Shown one piece after another: positions 1 through 8,882 of a DNA stretch of 41,560 nt. Source of the stretch: an uncultured Clostridia bacterium (GTDB lineage: Bacteria > Bacillota_A > Clostridia > Christensenellales > Borkfalkiaceae); assembly GCA_934292955.1 (NCBI GenBank), contig CAKQXZ010000014.1:1-41560 (forward strand), in the 5' to 3' direction. Numbering within the stretch: the stretch's first letter is position 1; each line of letters opens with the position of its first letter. The notes under the pieces were generated by a model. That model worked only from the letters and a program-made list of their open reading frames with translations, made no database searches and was not told the origin of the DNA. Made by a program: the position numbers and the translations under genes.

Positions 1-43
1 ACTTAGGATCCTGTTTTACAACTTCATAAGAGAATTCAGCCAT
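1..43 (-). CDS. tgt: Probable queuine/preQ1 tRNA-guanine transglycosylase, N-terminus only
   Basis: An ATG on the minus strand at 43 opens a frame reading MAEFSYEVVKQDPK up to the window edge. This resembles the usual N-terminus of bacterial Tgt (a Y-E-V/F-I-K segment before TGARxGxxxTPHG), which exchanges guanine for preQ1 at the tRNA wobble position. Only 14 residues are visible, so the call leans on context: the next gene upstream on the same strand is a QueT-type queuosine-precursor transporter, and a good promoter lies about 100 bp upstream. No strong ribosome site is visible. It could be another gene whose N-terminus looks alike. Confidence 0.5.
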   Translation of the reverse strand, partial: MAEFSYEVVKQDPK

Positions 44-62
44 AATTATCACAAAAGTCGGT

Positions 63-81
63 CTATAGCACGATTATCGAC
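63..81 (+). repeat. Dispersed intergenic motif, copy A
   Basis: A divergent copy of the CTATAAGTCGATTATCG motif with GCAC in place of AGTC. It is bracketed by complementary arms CGGTC (59-63) and GACCG (79-83). It lies in the probable leader of the tgt-like gene, in the opposite orientation to it. Confidence 0.55.
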
Positions 82-138
82 CGTTTTACGTTTATTCTGC
101 GGACTGATAAAATCAATCGCCCGTCGTCGTGCAAACTT

Positions 139-167
139 ATTATATCATAATAAACGGTAAAAAGCAA
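139..167 (-). promoter_or_regulatory. Sigma-A-type promoter for the tgt-like gene
   Basis: On the minus strand TTGCTT (162-167) and TATAAT (139-144) are separated by exactly 17 bases. The leader that follows carries a copy of the dispersed CTATAAGTCG-type motif before the ATG at 43. Confidence 0.55.
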
Positions 168-168
168 C

Positions 169-210
169 AATAAAAACGTTAGCGCCGTTTTCTGCTTTCA
201 ACGCGCCGCT
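169..210 (-). terminator. Probable terminator after queT
   Basis: Arms at 200-210 and 181-189 (GC-rich, imperfect) form a hairpin on the minus strand, followed by a T-rich run (reverse complement of 169-180). It lies about 20 bp past the queT stop and just upstream of the next promoter. Confidence 0.45.
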
Positions 211-229
211 TTACGGATTGAAACCGACT

Positions 230-748
230 TTATTTTTTCAATATACCTTTATTCAATATGCCTTTATCAAGCAGTTTCAGCAATACGACGTATAAAACAA
301 CGCCCGCGGTGAGCAGAACCCCCGCCTGACCTGCCGCTATCTGAAGAGCTACTATTATGTAACTGCCTTCGTCGGGACTGACCGTAATTATTGCAATCGG
401 CACGACAAGCGCGTTGACGATTATAGGGAAAAGTATCCCCACGATAAAACCTGAAACTCTGTTTTTTATCGCCTTAAAAGTAAGGTTACTCAAAAGACAG
501 GCTACAAAAGTCGCTGCGCTTCCGAGAACCACGTCAAGCATACTCGACGGCGAAAACAAGTTCGCGATTACGCAACCGATCGTAAGACCGACCACCGCTT
601 CGTCATAAAAAAAAGCCAGAATGCATAAACACTCGGCAATTCTGAACTGAACGGCACCATAAGATATGGGCGCGGTCACGACCGTAAGGACGGCATACAG
701 CGCGGCAATAATTGCTGCGCGCGCCAATTTCACGGCGGATTTTTTCAT
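230..748 (-). CDS. queT: QueT-family queuosine-precursor (preQ0/preQ1) transporter
   Basis: A 172-residue integral membrane protein with about five hydrophobic segments and the QueT-family signature QFRIAE at residues 34-39, followed by an acidic FFYDEA turn. QueT proteins (DUF988) are vitamin-transporter S-component-like proteins thought to import queuosine precursors. The length and the basic N-terminus MKKS fit the family. Upstream lies a preQ1-like pseudoknot whose tail overlaps the GAGG ribosome site, and downstream is a probable tgt; both fit a salvage role. No ECF ATPase or T component is visible nearby, so it would share a general ECF module or act alone. Family assignment is firm; the substrate is inferred. 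Confidence 0.88.
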   Translation of the reverse strand: MKKSAVKLARAAIIAALYAVLTVVTAPISYGAVQFRIAECLCILAFFYDEAVVGLTIGCVIANLFSPSSMLDVVLGSAATFVACLLSNLTFKAIKNRVSGFIVGILFPIIVNALVVPIAIITVSPDEGSYIIVALQIAAGQAGVLLTAGVVLYVVLLKLLDKGILNKGILKK

Positions 749-757
749 ATTCTGTTA

Positions 758-800
758 CCTCGGTTTTTTTAATGGGAAGTGTTTACCGAAAACCTTCCCG
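758..800 (-). promoter_or_regulatory. preQ1-I-like riboswitch in the queT leader
   Basis: On the minus strand GGGAAG (799-794) pairs with CTTCCC (779-774). The loop contains UCGGU (789-785), which is exactly complementary to ACCGA (764-760), lying past an A-rich linker (seven A in a row). The tail runs into the ribosome site GAGG (761-758), 9-10 bases before the ATG. A short hairpin with a loop-to-tail pseudoknot and A-rich linker that hides the ribosome site is the preQ1-I architecture. The loop could alternatively extend the stem through GUUU/AAAC, and the expected ligand-pairing C is not obvious. Confidence 0.55.
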
Positions 801-916
801 TGCGTTTGATTCTATCACAACAGCACATAAAAAAGCAAACGTTTTAACGCGTTTTAAGTAAATGTTTTATATTATTCCGGTTTTCCGCCGTCATATTACA
901 AGCAATTCTGCGCAAA

Positions 917-1123
917 TTATAAATTTCTCAGCGGTCTGAACGCAAGCGAAACATATATAAAAAACAGACCTCCAAGCCCTATTCCCACATATACATAACG
1001 TGCGATAATCGACCCATAGCCGCATATTTTAGTAACAATGTTCAGATCGAACAAACCAATCAAAAGCCATAAAACCGCTCCGATCGCAACAAGTATATAC
1101 GATAATATCCCGCTCATCTTCAT
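917..1123 (-). CDS. DUF378 small membrane protein
   Basis: A 68-residue protein with two predicted membrane helices (about 5-27 and 42-62). It has the DUF378 pattern: a hydrophobic first helix with small residues (GAVLWLLIGLF), then a middle segment ending in ARYVYVGIGLGGL. Family members (such as Bacillus YuzA) have no established function. It stands alone between queT and the aminotransferase, with gaps of more than 100 bp on each side, so it is probably transcribed separately. Confidence 0.75.
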   Translation of the reverse strand: MKMSGILSYILVAIGAVLWLLIGLFDLNIVTKICGYGSIIARYVYVGIGLGGLFFIYVSLAFRPLRNL

Positions 1124-1237
1124 ACCCGTAGTATGAAAATAAACTTACATTTTTATACTATATTGCAAGCGTTCATATATTACCGCCGCATTTTATTTTT
1201 ATAATCATCGGCTTTCATGGCAATTGTATGCACAATC

Positions 1238-2428
1238 TTATACCCGACCGAATTCTTTGTCGAAAACTTTTTTAATTCTTTCAAGCCCTTCCTTCAGTAC
1301 GCTTTTCGGGCAAGCCGCGTTAAGTCTTAAAAAGCCCTGACCGCCCGTGCCGAACTGCCCGCCTTCGGAAAGCAGCACGCCGCTTTCTTTATTTATATAA
1401 TTCACGAGTTCACCGGAAGTTTCAAAGCGTTTGTTTTCGCCCGCAAAATCGGTGCAATCCAGCCAGCAAAGATAGGTCGCGTCCGAATCGACGTATTTAA
1501 TTTCGGGTATGTTTTTAGACAGAAATTCTTTAACGAAAGTCTTGTTTTCGGACGTATAGGCGCACATTTCGTCAAGCCAGTCTTCGCTTTCGTTAAAGGC
1601 GGCAACCGTCGCGCCGACCGCAAAAGAGTTAGGTTCGGCAACTTCGTCGGTGTTAAGCGCACGGTTCACCCTTGCAAGAAGTTTATCGTTAAGCGAGTAC
1701 ACCGCGGCGCACTGAAGCCCCGCCATATTAAACGCTTTCGTTGCCGAAATGCAGGTTATACTGTTTTTTGCGCATTCTTCCGATACCGAAGCATACGGCA
1801 CATATTTTTTGCCGGGCGTCACAATATCGCAATGAATTTCGTCGGAAATAACCGTTACCGAATACTTTTCACTGAGTTTTCCTATATAAGCAAGTTCTTC
1901 CCTCGTCCAGATTTTCCCTACGGGGTTATGCGGGTTGCAAAGTATGGCAAGAGTGGTTTCTTTATCGGCAAATTTTTTCTCCAAATCGTCGATATTCAAC
2001 CTATAGCCACCTTTTTCGTAAATCAGACGGCTTTCCGAAACACGTCTTCCGCTGTTTAATACGGAGTTAAAAAAGATATTGTAAACGGGGGTTATAAGCA
2101 CGACTTTTTCGTTATGCGCAGTAAGCCTTCTGACCGAAGAAGATATAGCGGGAACAACGCCCGTACAGAATACGAGATTATCTTTCGGAATAACAAAATC
2201 GTGTCTGCGTTTCCACCACCCGATAATACTTTCGTACCAGTCGTCGGTTAAAACGTTGTATCCGAAAATGCCATGCGCCGCGCGTTTTTCTATTGCGGCT
2301 CTTATCGCGGGCGCGGCTTCGAAATCCATATCTGCAACCCACAGCGGAATTTCGCAATTTTCGCTCCACTTAAGCGAACCCGTGTTTTTTCTGTCAACTA
2401 TCTTATCAAAATCGTATTTCATATTCAC
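1238..2428 (-). CDS. PatB/MalY-type PLP-dependent aminotransferase (C-S lyase)
   Basis: A 396-residue fold-type I PLP enzyme. NPHNPVG near residue 167, DEIHCD near 197 and the PLP-lysine segment SATKAFNMAGLQ near 230 are the MalY/PatB signatures. The N-terminus (R.NTGSLKW followed by PLWVADMDF) is the usual substrate-binding start. Members cleave cystathionine or cysteine S-conjugates to ammonia, pyruvate and a thiol; some also act as regulators. The start has AGGGG-like spacing (aaGGGG about 9 bases upstream). A second ATG two codons later is possible. The next gene upstream on the same strand is a DUF3737 protein, about 140 bp away. Confidence 0.85.
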   Translation of the reverse strand: MNMKYDFDKIVDRKNTGSLKWSENCEIPLWVADMDFEAAPAIRAAIEKRAAHGIFGYNVLTDDWYESIIGWWKRRHDFVIPKDNLVFCTGVVPAISSSVRRLTAHNEKVVLITPVYNIFFNSVLNSGRRVSESRLIYEKGGYRLNIDDLEKKFADKETTLAILCNPHNPVGKIWTREELAYIGKLSEKYSVTVISDEIHCDIVTPGKKYVPYASVSEECAKNSITCISATKAFNMAGLQCAAVYSLNDKLLARVNRALNTDEVAEPNSFAVGATVAAFNESEDWLDEMCAYTSENKTFVKEFLSKNIPEIKYVDSDATYLCWLDCTDFAGENKRFETSGELVNYINKESGVLLSEGGQFGTGGQGFLRLNAACPKSVLKEGLERIKKVFDKEFGRV

Positions 2429-2571
2429 AACCCCTTATACAATCCCGCGCAAAATCATATGTCATGCACAATTTTTATGTAATCTCGCGCCGCCATTAAC
2501 ACACGCGCAAATTATGCAAAACCATTCCGCGCACGCAAACTTTATGCACGCCCGCTTTACCTACAAGTCTT

Positions 2572-3411
2572 TTATTTACGAGCCTTAATAGCCGTAGCCT
2601 TAACGTCAACTCTGTTCTCTTCAAGAATGATTTCGTCGATTTTATCCGCAACGATAGTTCCCGAAGTCGGGTTTTTAACGCTGGCTATCGTTCCTGAGAT
2701 ATCCGCGTCTATATCGCTGCAATATTCGAACGCGAGATCGGTGTTTTTAAGCGTGCAGTTTATAAGTTTTAGCCCCTTTATATAGCAAAAACCCTGATGA
2801 CTTTCTATATGGCAGTCTATAAACGTCAGGTTTTCCGAGTTCCACCCGATATACTCGCCTATTATCGTAGAATTACGCACCACCGCGTTTTTCACGTTCC
2901 AGAACGAATCCTTACTGTTCAGAACCGAATCGGTTACTTCTATATTTTTACCGCCGTCAAAACAATAGTTTCCGTCTATTTTAAGGTTTTTCGCGCTGAT
3001 ATTTTCCGAATTCATTCCGAAATAATCGCCCTTAACGGTAACGTTTTCAAGCGAAACGCCGTTGCAGCCCCACATTGTTTCCAGAGCGTCTTCGAATACT
3101 ACGCTTGATAGTTTAACGTTTTCGCACCGTCTGAAATTTTTCGGCGCGATAATTCTGCTGTTTTCAACCGAAATATTCTTTGTATACCACACACCCGAAC
3201 GCGCTTCTTTAAGCCATAAAGTGTTTTTCACTTCGGGATTTTTCGAATACCAGAGCGGATATTTCCACCCGAATGTACAGTTGTTCAGTTTTGCATTTTT
3301 ACTTTCTTTCAAAGGTGACTCTCCGTCGTCGAAAACGCAATTTTCATAAACGTCGTCGCAAGAAAAGAACTGCGCCCTTTCACCCTTAAAATTTTGATTT
3401 TCGTACTTCAT
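2572..3411 (-). CDS. DUF3737 right-handed beta-helix-like protein
   Basis: A 279-residue protein made of short degenerate repeats in which an Asn- or Cys-containing strand (such as NCTFGWKYPLWYSKN and NSENLTFIDCHIES) recurs about every 20 residues, the pattern of a stacked beta-helix. It matches DUF3737, whose function is unknown. No signal peptide is seen, so it is likely cytoplasmic. The start is supported by AGGGG 6-7 bases upstream. It precedes the PatB-like aminotransferase on the same strand. A copy of the dispersed motif lies in its leader. Confidence 0.8.
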   Translation of the reverse strand: MKYENQNFKGERAQFFSCDDVYENCVFDDGESPLKESKNAKLNNCTFGWKYPLWYSKNPEVKNTLWLKEARSGVWYTKNISVENSRIIAPKNFRRCENVKLSSVVFEDALETMWGCNGVSLENVTVKGDYFGMNSENISAKNLKIDGNYCFDGGKNIEVTDSVLNSKDSFWNVKNAVVRNSTIIGEYIGWNSENLTFIDCHIESHQGFCYIKGLKLINCTLKNTDLAFEYCSDIDADISGTIASVKNPTSGTIVADKIDEIILEENRVDVKATAIKARK

Positions 3412-3441
3412 GTTTTACCCCTGAATCGTAAATAACCCCGT

Positions 3442-3460
3442 CTATAAGTCGATTATCGAC
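3442..3460 (+). repeat. Dispersed intergenic motif, copy B
   Basis: A perfect core CTATAAGTCGATTATCG followed by AC, giving the odd-centred palindrome GTCGAT-T-ATCGAC. It lies between mfd and the DUF3737 gene, in the leader of the latter in antisense orientation. Confidence 0.85.
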
Positions 3461-3513
3461 ATATTCGGTCATTTTTCGCGCGTTTTATTCTTCTGCCGAT
3501 TTCTATTGTTTTT

Positions 3514-6500
3514 TTACTCCAACCCAGCCTTTTCTTTTACCGATTCCCTAAGAAAATCCGTCATTTCGTCAAGCAATTTATCGGCAGATTTACCCGTTAT
3601 ATCGAATATGATTTCCGGGTTTGTTCCGAACGCGAGTTTAGCTGAATATTTACCCGAATTAAGCACGTCTACTATACTTCCCTTCGACAACGAATCGAGA
3701 TTTTTGAACGTCAGCCTGCACACGGTTTTATTAAGTTCCGCCTTTATAACGTCGAGTTTCGCGCACAAAACTTTAAGCCTTGCTATCCTTATAAGATTAT
3801 ATGCTTCTTCGGGAATATCTCCGTAGTTAGCCGACAAACCGTCGGTAACGCGAACTTCATCCGAACCGTCGGCAATTTCGGCAATCTGCTTATAAGCGTC
3901 CATTCGCTGGGTTTCGGCGGGAATATATTCTTCCGAAATAAATGCCGAAACGCCTATTTCGAGTTCGGTTTCGAAATTTTTCGTCACTTCGCCCAACTGT
4001 TCTTTAAGCAGTTTATTATACAGTTCATAACCGATCTTATCCATATGCCCGTGCTGTTCTTTTCCGAGCACGTTGCCCGCTCCGCGAATTTCAAGGTCGC
4101 GCATTGCAATCTTGAACCCGCTTCCGAACTCGGTAAACTCAGTCAGCGCGGAAAGCCGTTTATACGCAACGTCGGTTAAGACCTTGTTTTCTTTATAGGT
4201 AAAGTACGCGCGCGCCATGCGGTCGCTTCTGCCCACTCTTCCTTTCAGCTGATACAACGTCGAAAGCCCGAGTTTATCCGCGTCGATAACTATCAGCGTA
4301 TTGGCGTTCGGCAGATCGATGCCGTTTTCTATTATGGTGCTCGCAACAAGCACGTCGTATTCGCCGCGATAAAAACTCATAACGTTTTCTTCGAGTTGCC
4401 GCTCCTGCATCTGCCCATGCCCTATAATCAGCCGTGCTTCGGGAACAATCTCTTTCACATGGGATGCAAACGCCGAAATGCTGTCAACGCTGTTATACAG
4501 AATAAACGCCTGCCCGTTTCTTGCAAGTTCTTTCGAAATAGCGTCGCGTATAAGCGCGTCTGTCTCTTCGGTAACGAAAATCTGCACGGGGATACGCTCG
4601 GTCGGCGGAGTATTGATTATGCTTATATCTCTTATTCCCGAGAGCGACATATGCAGAGTTCTCGGAATAGGCGTTGCCGAAAGCGTGAGCGTGTCTACGT
4701 TTTCTTTAAGCAGTTTGAGCTTTTCTTTGTGCTCCACGCCGAACCGCTGTTCTTCGTCCAATATAAGAAGACCTAAATCTTTGAACTTTACGTCTTTAGA
4801 AAACAGCCTGTGCGTTCCGATAATCATATCGACTTTGCCGTCCTGAAGATCGAACAAAGTTTTCGTCTGCTCCGACGGCGTTCTGAACCTGTCAAGCACG
4901 GCGATTTTTACGGGGAAGTTTTTGAAACGCGAAACCGCGGTCATGTAATGCTGCTCGGCAAGAATGGTAGTCGGCGCGATCAACGCCACCTGCTTACCCG
5001 ATTCTATCGCCTTAAAAGCCGCCCGCAAAGCGACTTCGGTTTTGCCGTACCCCACGTCGCCGCACAAAAGTCTGTCCATAACGCGGGTGCTTTCCATGTC
5101 CTTTTTTATTTCTTCAATCGAAGTAAGCTGGTCTTCGGTTTCTTCAAACGGAAAATCGTCTTCGAATTCGCGCATAAGTCCGTCGTCCGGTCTGAACGCA
5201 AAACCTTTTGCTTCCTTGCGGTTACGATATAACTGTTTTAAGTTAACGGTAAGTTTTGCAATCGAAGCCTTAACCCGTTCTTTTATCTTTTCGAATTCCG
5301 CACCGCCGAGTTTAGAAAGCGACGGTTTTTCTTCGCCGCCCATATACTTGGTCAGACAGTCCATTCTGTCCACGCCGACGTACAGCATATCCCCGCCGCG
5401 ATACTCTATCGCAACGTAGTCTTTCGTCATGTCGGTCGTGGTAATGCGTTCTATCCCGCGGACGATACCTATCCCGTGCCGTTCATGCACACAGTAGTCG
5501 CCGACTTCGGGCGCATAGTACACGTCGCCGCTTTTGCGTTTTATCTTCTTTTCTCTTTCTTTTCTCGAATACAGATCGTTCGTGCCGATAACGGCAAGTT
5601 TCGCGTCGTGATAAATAAATCCGTTTCCGAGATAAAAATCGGTTATTTTAACGCCCGAAAAATCCGCTGGGAAATTATTTCCGTAATCGGAGAAAATTTT
5701 CTTGTCTTCAAGATATCCGTGCAGCCTTGACGCGCGTTCGCTGCTCCCGCAACAAACGATTACTCTGTACCCGGTGATTTTCCAGTTCTTGATATCTTCG
5801 AAAAAGTCGTCGGGTTTAAGCGCGTATCTCGGCACGGGCGTGCAATTAAACCTGAACGTTTTAAGCGGATTGAAAAACGAAACCTGTGAAGTAAGACTCT
5901 GCAGCGCGAGTTTACGCCGAAAATCGAGTTCCTCAAAAAGTTTTTCGGGCGTTTTGTATTGTCCGGCGGAAAAATTAAAACTTTCGCCGTTTGTGTTAAG
6001 CGCGATTCTGCGGTCGGCAAACTCTTTCAGCACGCCGTTTAACGAATCGTTCAGAAGTTTGCATTCGTCGTAAACCACAACGGTACCTTCGCCCATAAAA
6101 GTGCGTATGTCGCCTTTCATGCAAGAAAGCAGCGGCAGCACGAACGACAGCGCGGGATCGCAACAATCGTTATCCAGAATTTCTGTAAGTTCTTTTGCTA
6201 TATCCCTTGCGCGCGAAGCATAAATCTGCGTACCGAACGCTCTCACCGCTTCGTTAAGTTTGCTCTTTATAATCGCCTTTTCCGATTGATCTATAGTAAA
6301 ATCGACGGTCGGTAAAACGATAATCTTAGTCGCTTCGCCCGCCGTCGCGCCCGACGGATCGAAATAAACCATTTTTTCTATTTCGTCGCCGAAAAAGTCA
6401 ATTCTTACGGGCGCGTCATAGTTTATGGGAAAGATATGCACAATGTCGCCGCGCACCGAAAATCTGCCCTTTCCGTCGGCTTCGTCCACGCGCGTGTACC

Positions 6501-6951
6501 CCATTTTTACGAGTTTTTCGCCGAGCGCCGATAAATCGTACTCTTCGCTTTTTTTAAGTTCGACGCTTTCAATTTTGTCGGGCATCAGCTGCAACAGCGA
6601 CTCAAACGTGCAGGTAACTATATCCGCCCCGCGGCTTATGCGGTAAAGCGCGGAGATACGCTCGTAATAGTTCTCTTTATTAAACGATTTGTTATACAGT
6701 AAAACGTCGTCTTTGGCGGGAAGATAAACTACCTTTTTGCCGCTCAACGCACGCAGTTCTCTCGCCGCGTTTTTAGCAACCAGCCCGTCCCGCGCGATAT
6801 ACAACACGGGCAGATCGAGCATCGCCGCAAGATGATATTTTTCGGCTGATTGTACGCCAAAAACCGCGGCGGGTATCCCGCTGCGGACGTTTTCGTATAA
6901 CGAAACAAAATTTTCGCCTAAATTTTCTGCTTGTAAATATTTATTCAACAT
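3514..6951 (-). CDS. mfd: Transcription-repair coupling factor
   Basis: A 1145-residue Mfd of normal length. The N-terminal UvrB-like module is followed by the CarD-like RNA polymerase-interacting domain (EVGDYCVHERHGIGIVRGIERI region), then an SF2 translocase with Walker A GDVGYGKTEVALRA, the DEEQRFG box, the SATPIPRT motif and the TRG region (KGRVGRSD, then the RDLEIRGAGNVLG segment). The C-terminal D7 domain completes it. Mfd removes stalled RNA polymerase at lesions and recruits UvrA. The usual clostridial order pth-mfd is kept, although a terminator separates them. The ribosome site is weak. Confidence 0.97.
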   Translation of the reverse strand: MLNKYLQAENLGENFVSLYENVRSGIPAAVFGVQSAEKYHLAAMLDLPVLYIARDGLVAKNAARELRALSGKKVVYLPAKDDVLLYNKSFNKENYYERISALYRISRGADIVTCTFESLLQLMPDKIESVELKKSEEYDLSALGEKLVKMGYTRVDEADGKGRFSVRGDIVHIFPINYDAPVRIDFFGDEIEKMVYFDPSGATAGEATKIIVLPTVDFTIDQSEKAIIKSKLNEAVRAFGTQIYASRARDIAKELTEILDNDCCDPALSFVLPLLSCMKGDIRTFMGEGTVVVYDECKLLNDSLNGVLKEFADRRIALNTNGESFNFSAGQYKTPEKLFEELDFRRKLALQSLTSQVSFFNPLKTFRFNCTPVPRYALKPDDFFEDIKNWKITGYRVIVCCGSSERASRLHGYLEDKKIFSDYGNNFPADFSGVKITDFYLGNGFIYHDAKLAVIGTNDLYSRKEREKKIKRKSGDVYYAPEVGDYCVHERHGIGIVRGIERITTTDMTKDYVAIEYRGGDMLYVGVDRMDCLTKYMGGEEKPSLSKLGGAEFEKIKERVKASIAKLTVNLKQLYRNRKEAKGFAFRPDDGLMREFEDDFPFEETEDQLTSIEEIKKDMESTRVMDRLLCGDVGYGKTEVALRAAFKAIESGKQVALIAPTTILAEQHYMTAVSRFKNFPVKIAVLDRFRTPSEQTKTLFDLQDGKVDMIIGTHRLFSKDVKFKDLGLLILDEEQRFGVEHKEKLKLLKENVDTLTLSATPIPRTLHMSLSGIRDISIINTPPTERIPVQIFVTEETDALIRDAISKELARNGQAFILYNSVDSISAFASHVKEIVPEARLIIGHGQMQERQLEENVMSFYRGEYDVLVASTIIENGIDLPNANTLIVIDADKLGLSTLYQLKGRVGRSDRMARAYFTYKENKVLTDVAYKRLSALTEFTEFGSGFKIAMRDLEIRGAGNVLGKEQHGHMDKIGYELYNKLLKEQLGEVTKNFETELEIGVSAFISEEYIPAETQRMDAYKQIAEIADGSDEVRVTDGLSANYGDIPEEAYNLIRIARLKVLCAKLDVIKAELNKTVCRLTFKNLDSLSKGSIVDVLNSGKYSAKLAFGTNPEIIFDITGKSADKLLDEMTDFLRESVKEKAGLE

Positions 6952-6986
6952 ATCGATTTACCCGATCCTGTATTCACTAAAAGCGG

Positions 6987-7003
6987 CGATAATCGACTTA
7001 TAG
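6987..7003 (-). repeat. Dispersed intergenic motif, copy C
   Basis: A perfect 17-base core on the minus strand, between the mfd start and the pth terminator. In the motif's orientation it is preceded by AAAAAGTC, as in copies K, M and N. Confidence 0.85.
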
Positions 7004-7112
7004 GCTGACTTTTTAATATTTATAAACGGCAGGCGGCTTAAACATAGCCCGGTTTTACGACAACAAAACAAAAGCAAAAAAGTTTAACCGCCATATTGTT
7101 TTACATGAATTA

Positions 7113-7141
7113 AGAAAAACTAAGCCCGATAAAAATCGGGC
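7113..7141 (-). terminator. Rho-independent terminator after pth
   Basis: GCCCGAT (7124-7130) and ATCGGGC (7135-7141) form a perfect 7-bp stem. On the minus strand it is followed by TTAGTTTTTCTT. It begins 7 bases past the pth stop and separates prs-pth from mfd. Confidence 0.75.
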
Positions 7142-7148
7142 GTTAATC

Positions 7149-7718
7149 TTATGTATTAGCGTTATATTTACAGGACAAATTATCGAAACTCACCCCCGAA
7201 GCAAAGTCTTCCGCGCAATCCGCAGCGCGCTTTAACGCGGGCAAAATTACAGCCTTTTCATCCGCGGGAATGTTCATAAGAACGTAATCTATAAGCGGAA
7301 TATCGGGGTTAGTGTTTTTTGAACCTATGCGCAACCGCGGAAAATCTTCGCTTTTCAGCCTTGAAACGATACTGCGCATTCCGTTATGCGTACCCGACGA
7401 ACCGTGCGGGCGAAAACGCATGCGCCCTTTATCGATATCGATATCATCGTAAATAACCATAATATCCGATAATTCAACGCCGTAATAATCCACAAAGGGT
7501 TTTACGCAATCGCCGCTCGAATTCATAAAGGTAAGCGGCTTAACAAGCAATGTTTTTTCGCCGTTAATAAACGTTACGGCGGAAAGCCCGTTGTTTTCCT
7601 TTCTGAAAGCGGTAACGCCCAGCCTTTCGGCAAGAATGTCTATAACCATAAACCCGAGATTATGGTAATTCATGGCATATTTTGTGCCGGGGTTGCCCAG
7701 CCCGAAAATAATCTTCAT
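7149..7718 (-). CDS. pth: Peptidyl-tRNA hydrolase
   Basis: A 189-residue Pth, the usual length. It releases tRNA from peptidyl-tRNAs that drop off the ribosome. Conserved segments are GLGNPGTKYAMNYHNLGF (with the catalytic His), TFMNSSG, YDDIDID and HGSSGTHNGMRSI, which carry the active-site Asn and Asp residues. It follows prs by about 40 bp, so the two are probably cotranscribed from the prs promoter. A terminator sits directly behind it. Confidence 0.96.
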   Translation of the reverse strand: MKIIFGLGNPGTKYAMNYHNLGFMVIDILAERLGVTAFRKENNGLSAVTFINGEKTLLVKPLTFMNSSGDCVKPFVDYYGVELSDIMVIYDDIDIDKGRMRFRPHGSSGTHNGMRSIVSRLKSEDFPRLRIGSKNTNPDIPLIDYVLMNIPADEKAVILPALKRAADCAEDFASGVSFDNLSCKYNANT

Positions 7719-7760
7719 CGTATGTTCCGTACGCCCTTATAAAGCCAAGAGCATAAATTA

Positions 7761-8729
7761 TCAGTCTTCTTTTCCGTCGCTGTTTTTATAAACTTCGCTC
7801 ATCTTCTGATCGAGATAGATGTTGTTTATAGCCTTAGCAAGAAGTTTAGCTATAGACAGCACTTCTATCTTATCGATGCGCTTTTCTTCCGGCAAATCGA
7901 TGGTATCGAGAACGCAAATCTTTTTAATAGGCGATTTTTCTATGCGTTCGATTGCGGGACCAGAAAATACGGCATGCGTGCAGCAAGCGTAAATTTCTTT
8001 CGCGCCGTAATCGGCAAGAGCCTGCGCGCCTTCGCAGATAGTTCCCGCCGTATCGATCATATCGTCTACGAGCAAGCAGGTTTTGCCTTTAACGTCGCCG
8101 ATAATGTTCATTATCTGAACCTGATTTGCGCGCGGTCTGCGCTTATCGATAATAGCGATGGGGCAATTAAGTATGGAAGCGGCCGCACGCGCACGCGAAA
8201 CGCTGCCGACGTCGGGCGATACCACGACAAAATCGTCGCCCGCCATTTTTCTGAAATGTTTATAAAGAATAGGACCGCCTTCGAGATGGTCGACGGGAAT
8301 ATCGAAAAATCCCTGAATCTGCGGAGCGTGAAGGTCGATTGTAAGAATTCTATCGGCACCCGAAGAAGTAATGATATCGGCAACGAGTTTAGCCGTAATA
8401 GGATCGCGCGGGCGGGCTTTTCTGTCCTGACGGGCATAACCGAAATAAGGAATAACCGCTGTTATACGACCTGCCGAAGCGCGGCGGAGTGCGTCAATGC
8501 AAACGAGAAGTTCCATAAGGTTCTCGTTAACGGGCGCACTGGTTGATTGAATAATGAAGACGTCGCGTCCCCTGACCGTTTCACCGATATGAACGCTTGT
8601 TTCTCCGTCCGAAAAATGCCCCACTTCGATATCGCTCAATCCTTTGTTGAGTTCTTTGGCAATAGCTTCGGAAAGCGGCTTGTTTGAATTACCTGAAAAA
8701 ATCTTGATCTCTGTGCTGTGTGTAATCAT
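7761..8729 (-). CDS. prs: Ribose-phosphate pyrophosphokinase (PRPP synthetase)
   Basis: A 322-residue class I PRPP synthetase that makes PRPP from ribose 5-phosphate and ATP for nucleotide, His, Trp and NAD synthesis. Visible motifs are FSDGET with the ATP-binding region, [17 protein letters not shown] (flexible loop), [18 protein letters not shown], and the PRPP-binding loop [11 protein letters not shown]. The start has a strong GGAGG ribosome site. The leader holds a terminator-like hairpin and a good promoter lies about 70-100 bp upstream. The genome also carries PRPP-using pyrR in this window. Confidence 0.97.
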   Translation of the reverse strand: MITHSTEIKIFSGNSNKPLSEAIAKELNKGLSDIEVGHFSDGETSVHIGETVRGRDVFIIQSTSAPVNENLMELLVCIDALRRASAGRITAVIPYFGYARQDRKARPRDPITAKLVADIITSSGADRILTIDLHAPQIQGFFDIPVDHLEGGPILYKHFRKMAGDDFVVVSPDVGSVSRARAAASILNCPIAIIDKRRPRANQVQIMNIIGDVKGKTCLLVDDMIDTAGTICEGAQALADYGAKEIYACCTHAVFSGPAIERIEKSPIKKICVLDTIDLPEEKRIDKIEVLSIAKLLAKAINNIYLDQKMSEVYKNSDGKED

Positions 8730-8740
8730 AACGACCTCCG

Positions 8741-8779
8741 CAAAAACAGATCGGACGGTTTCATTGACTCAATCCGATC
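8741..8779 (-). promoter_or_regulatory. Terminator-like hairpin in the prs leader (possible attenuator)
   Basis: GATCGGA (minus strand 8779-8773) pairs with TCCGATC (8755-8749), followed by TGTTTTTG and then the prs ribosome site. A stem plus U-run between promoter and start codon is the layout of an attenuator. The U-run is short and no antiterminator was identified, so it could be only a stabilising hairpin. Confidence 0.4.
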
Positions 8780-8796
8780 GCTCAATTTACGCTTTT

Positions 8797-8825
8797 ATAT
8801 TACATAAAAAAGAAAATTTAGTCAA
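8797..8825 (-). promoter_or_regulatory. Sigma-A-type promoter for prs-pth
   Basis: On the minus strand TTGACT (8825-8820) and TAATAT (8802-8797) are separated by exactly 17 bases, about 70 bp before the prs ATG. Confidence 0.65.
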
Positions 8826-8882
8826 CCGCATTGCCCGCAAATCGCAATTTTGCACTTTTCTTTTTCTCAGGGCTTGCATTCC

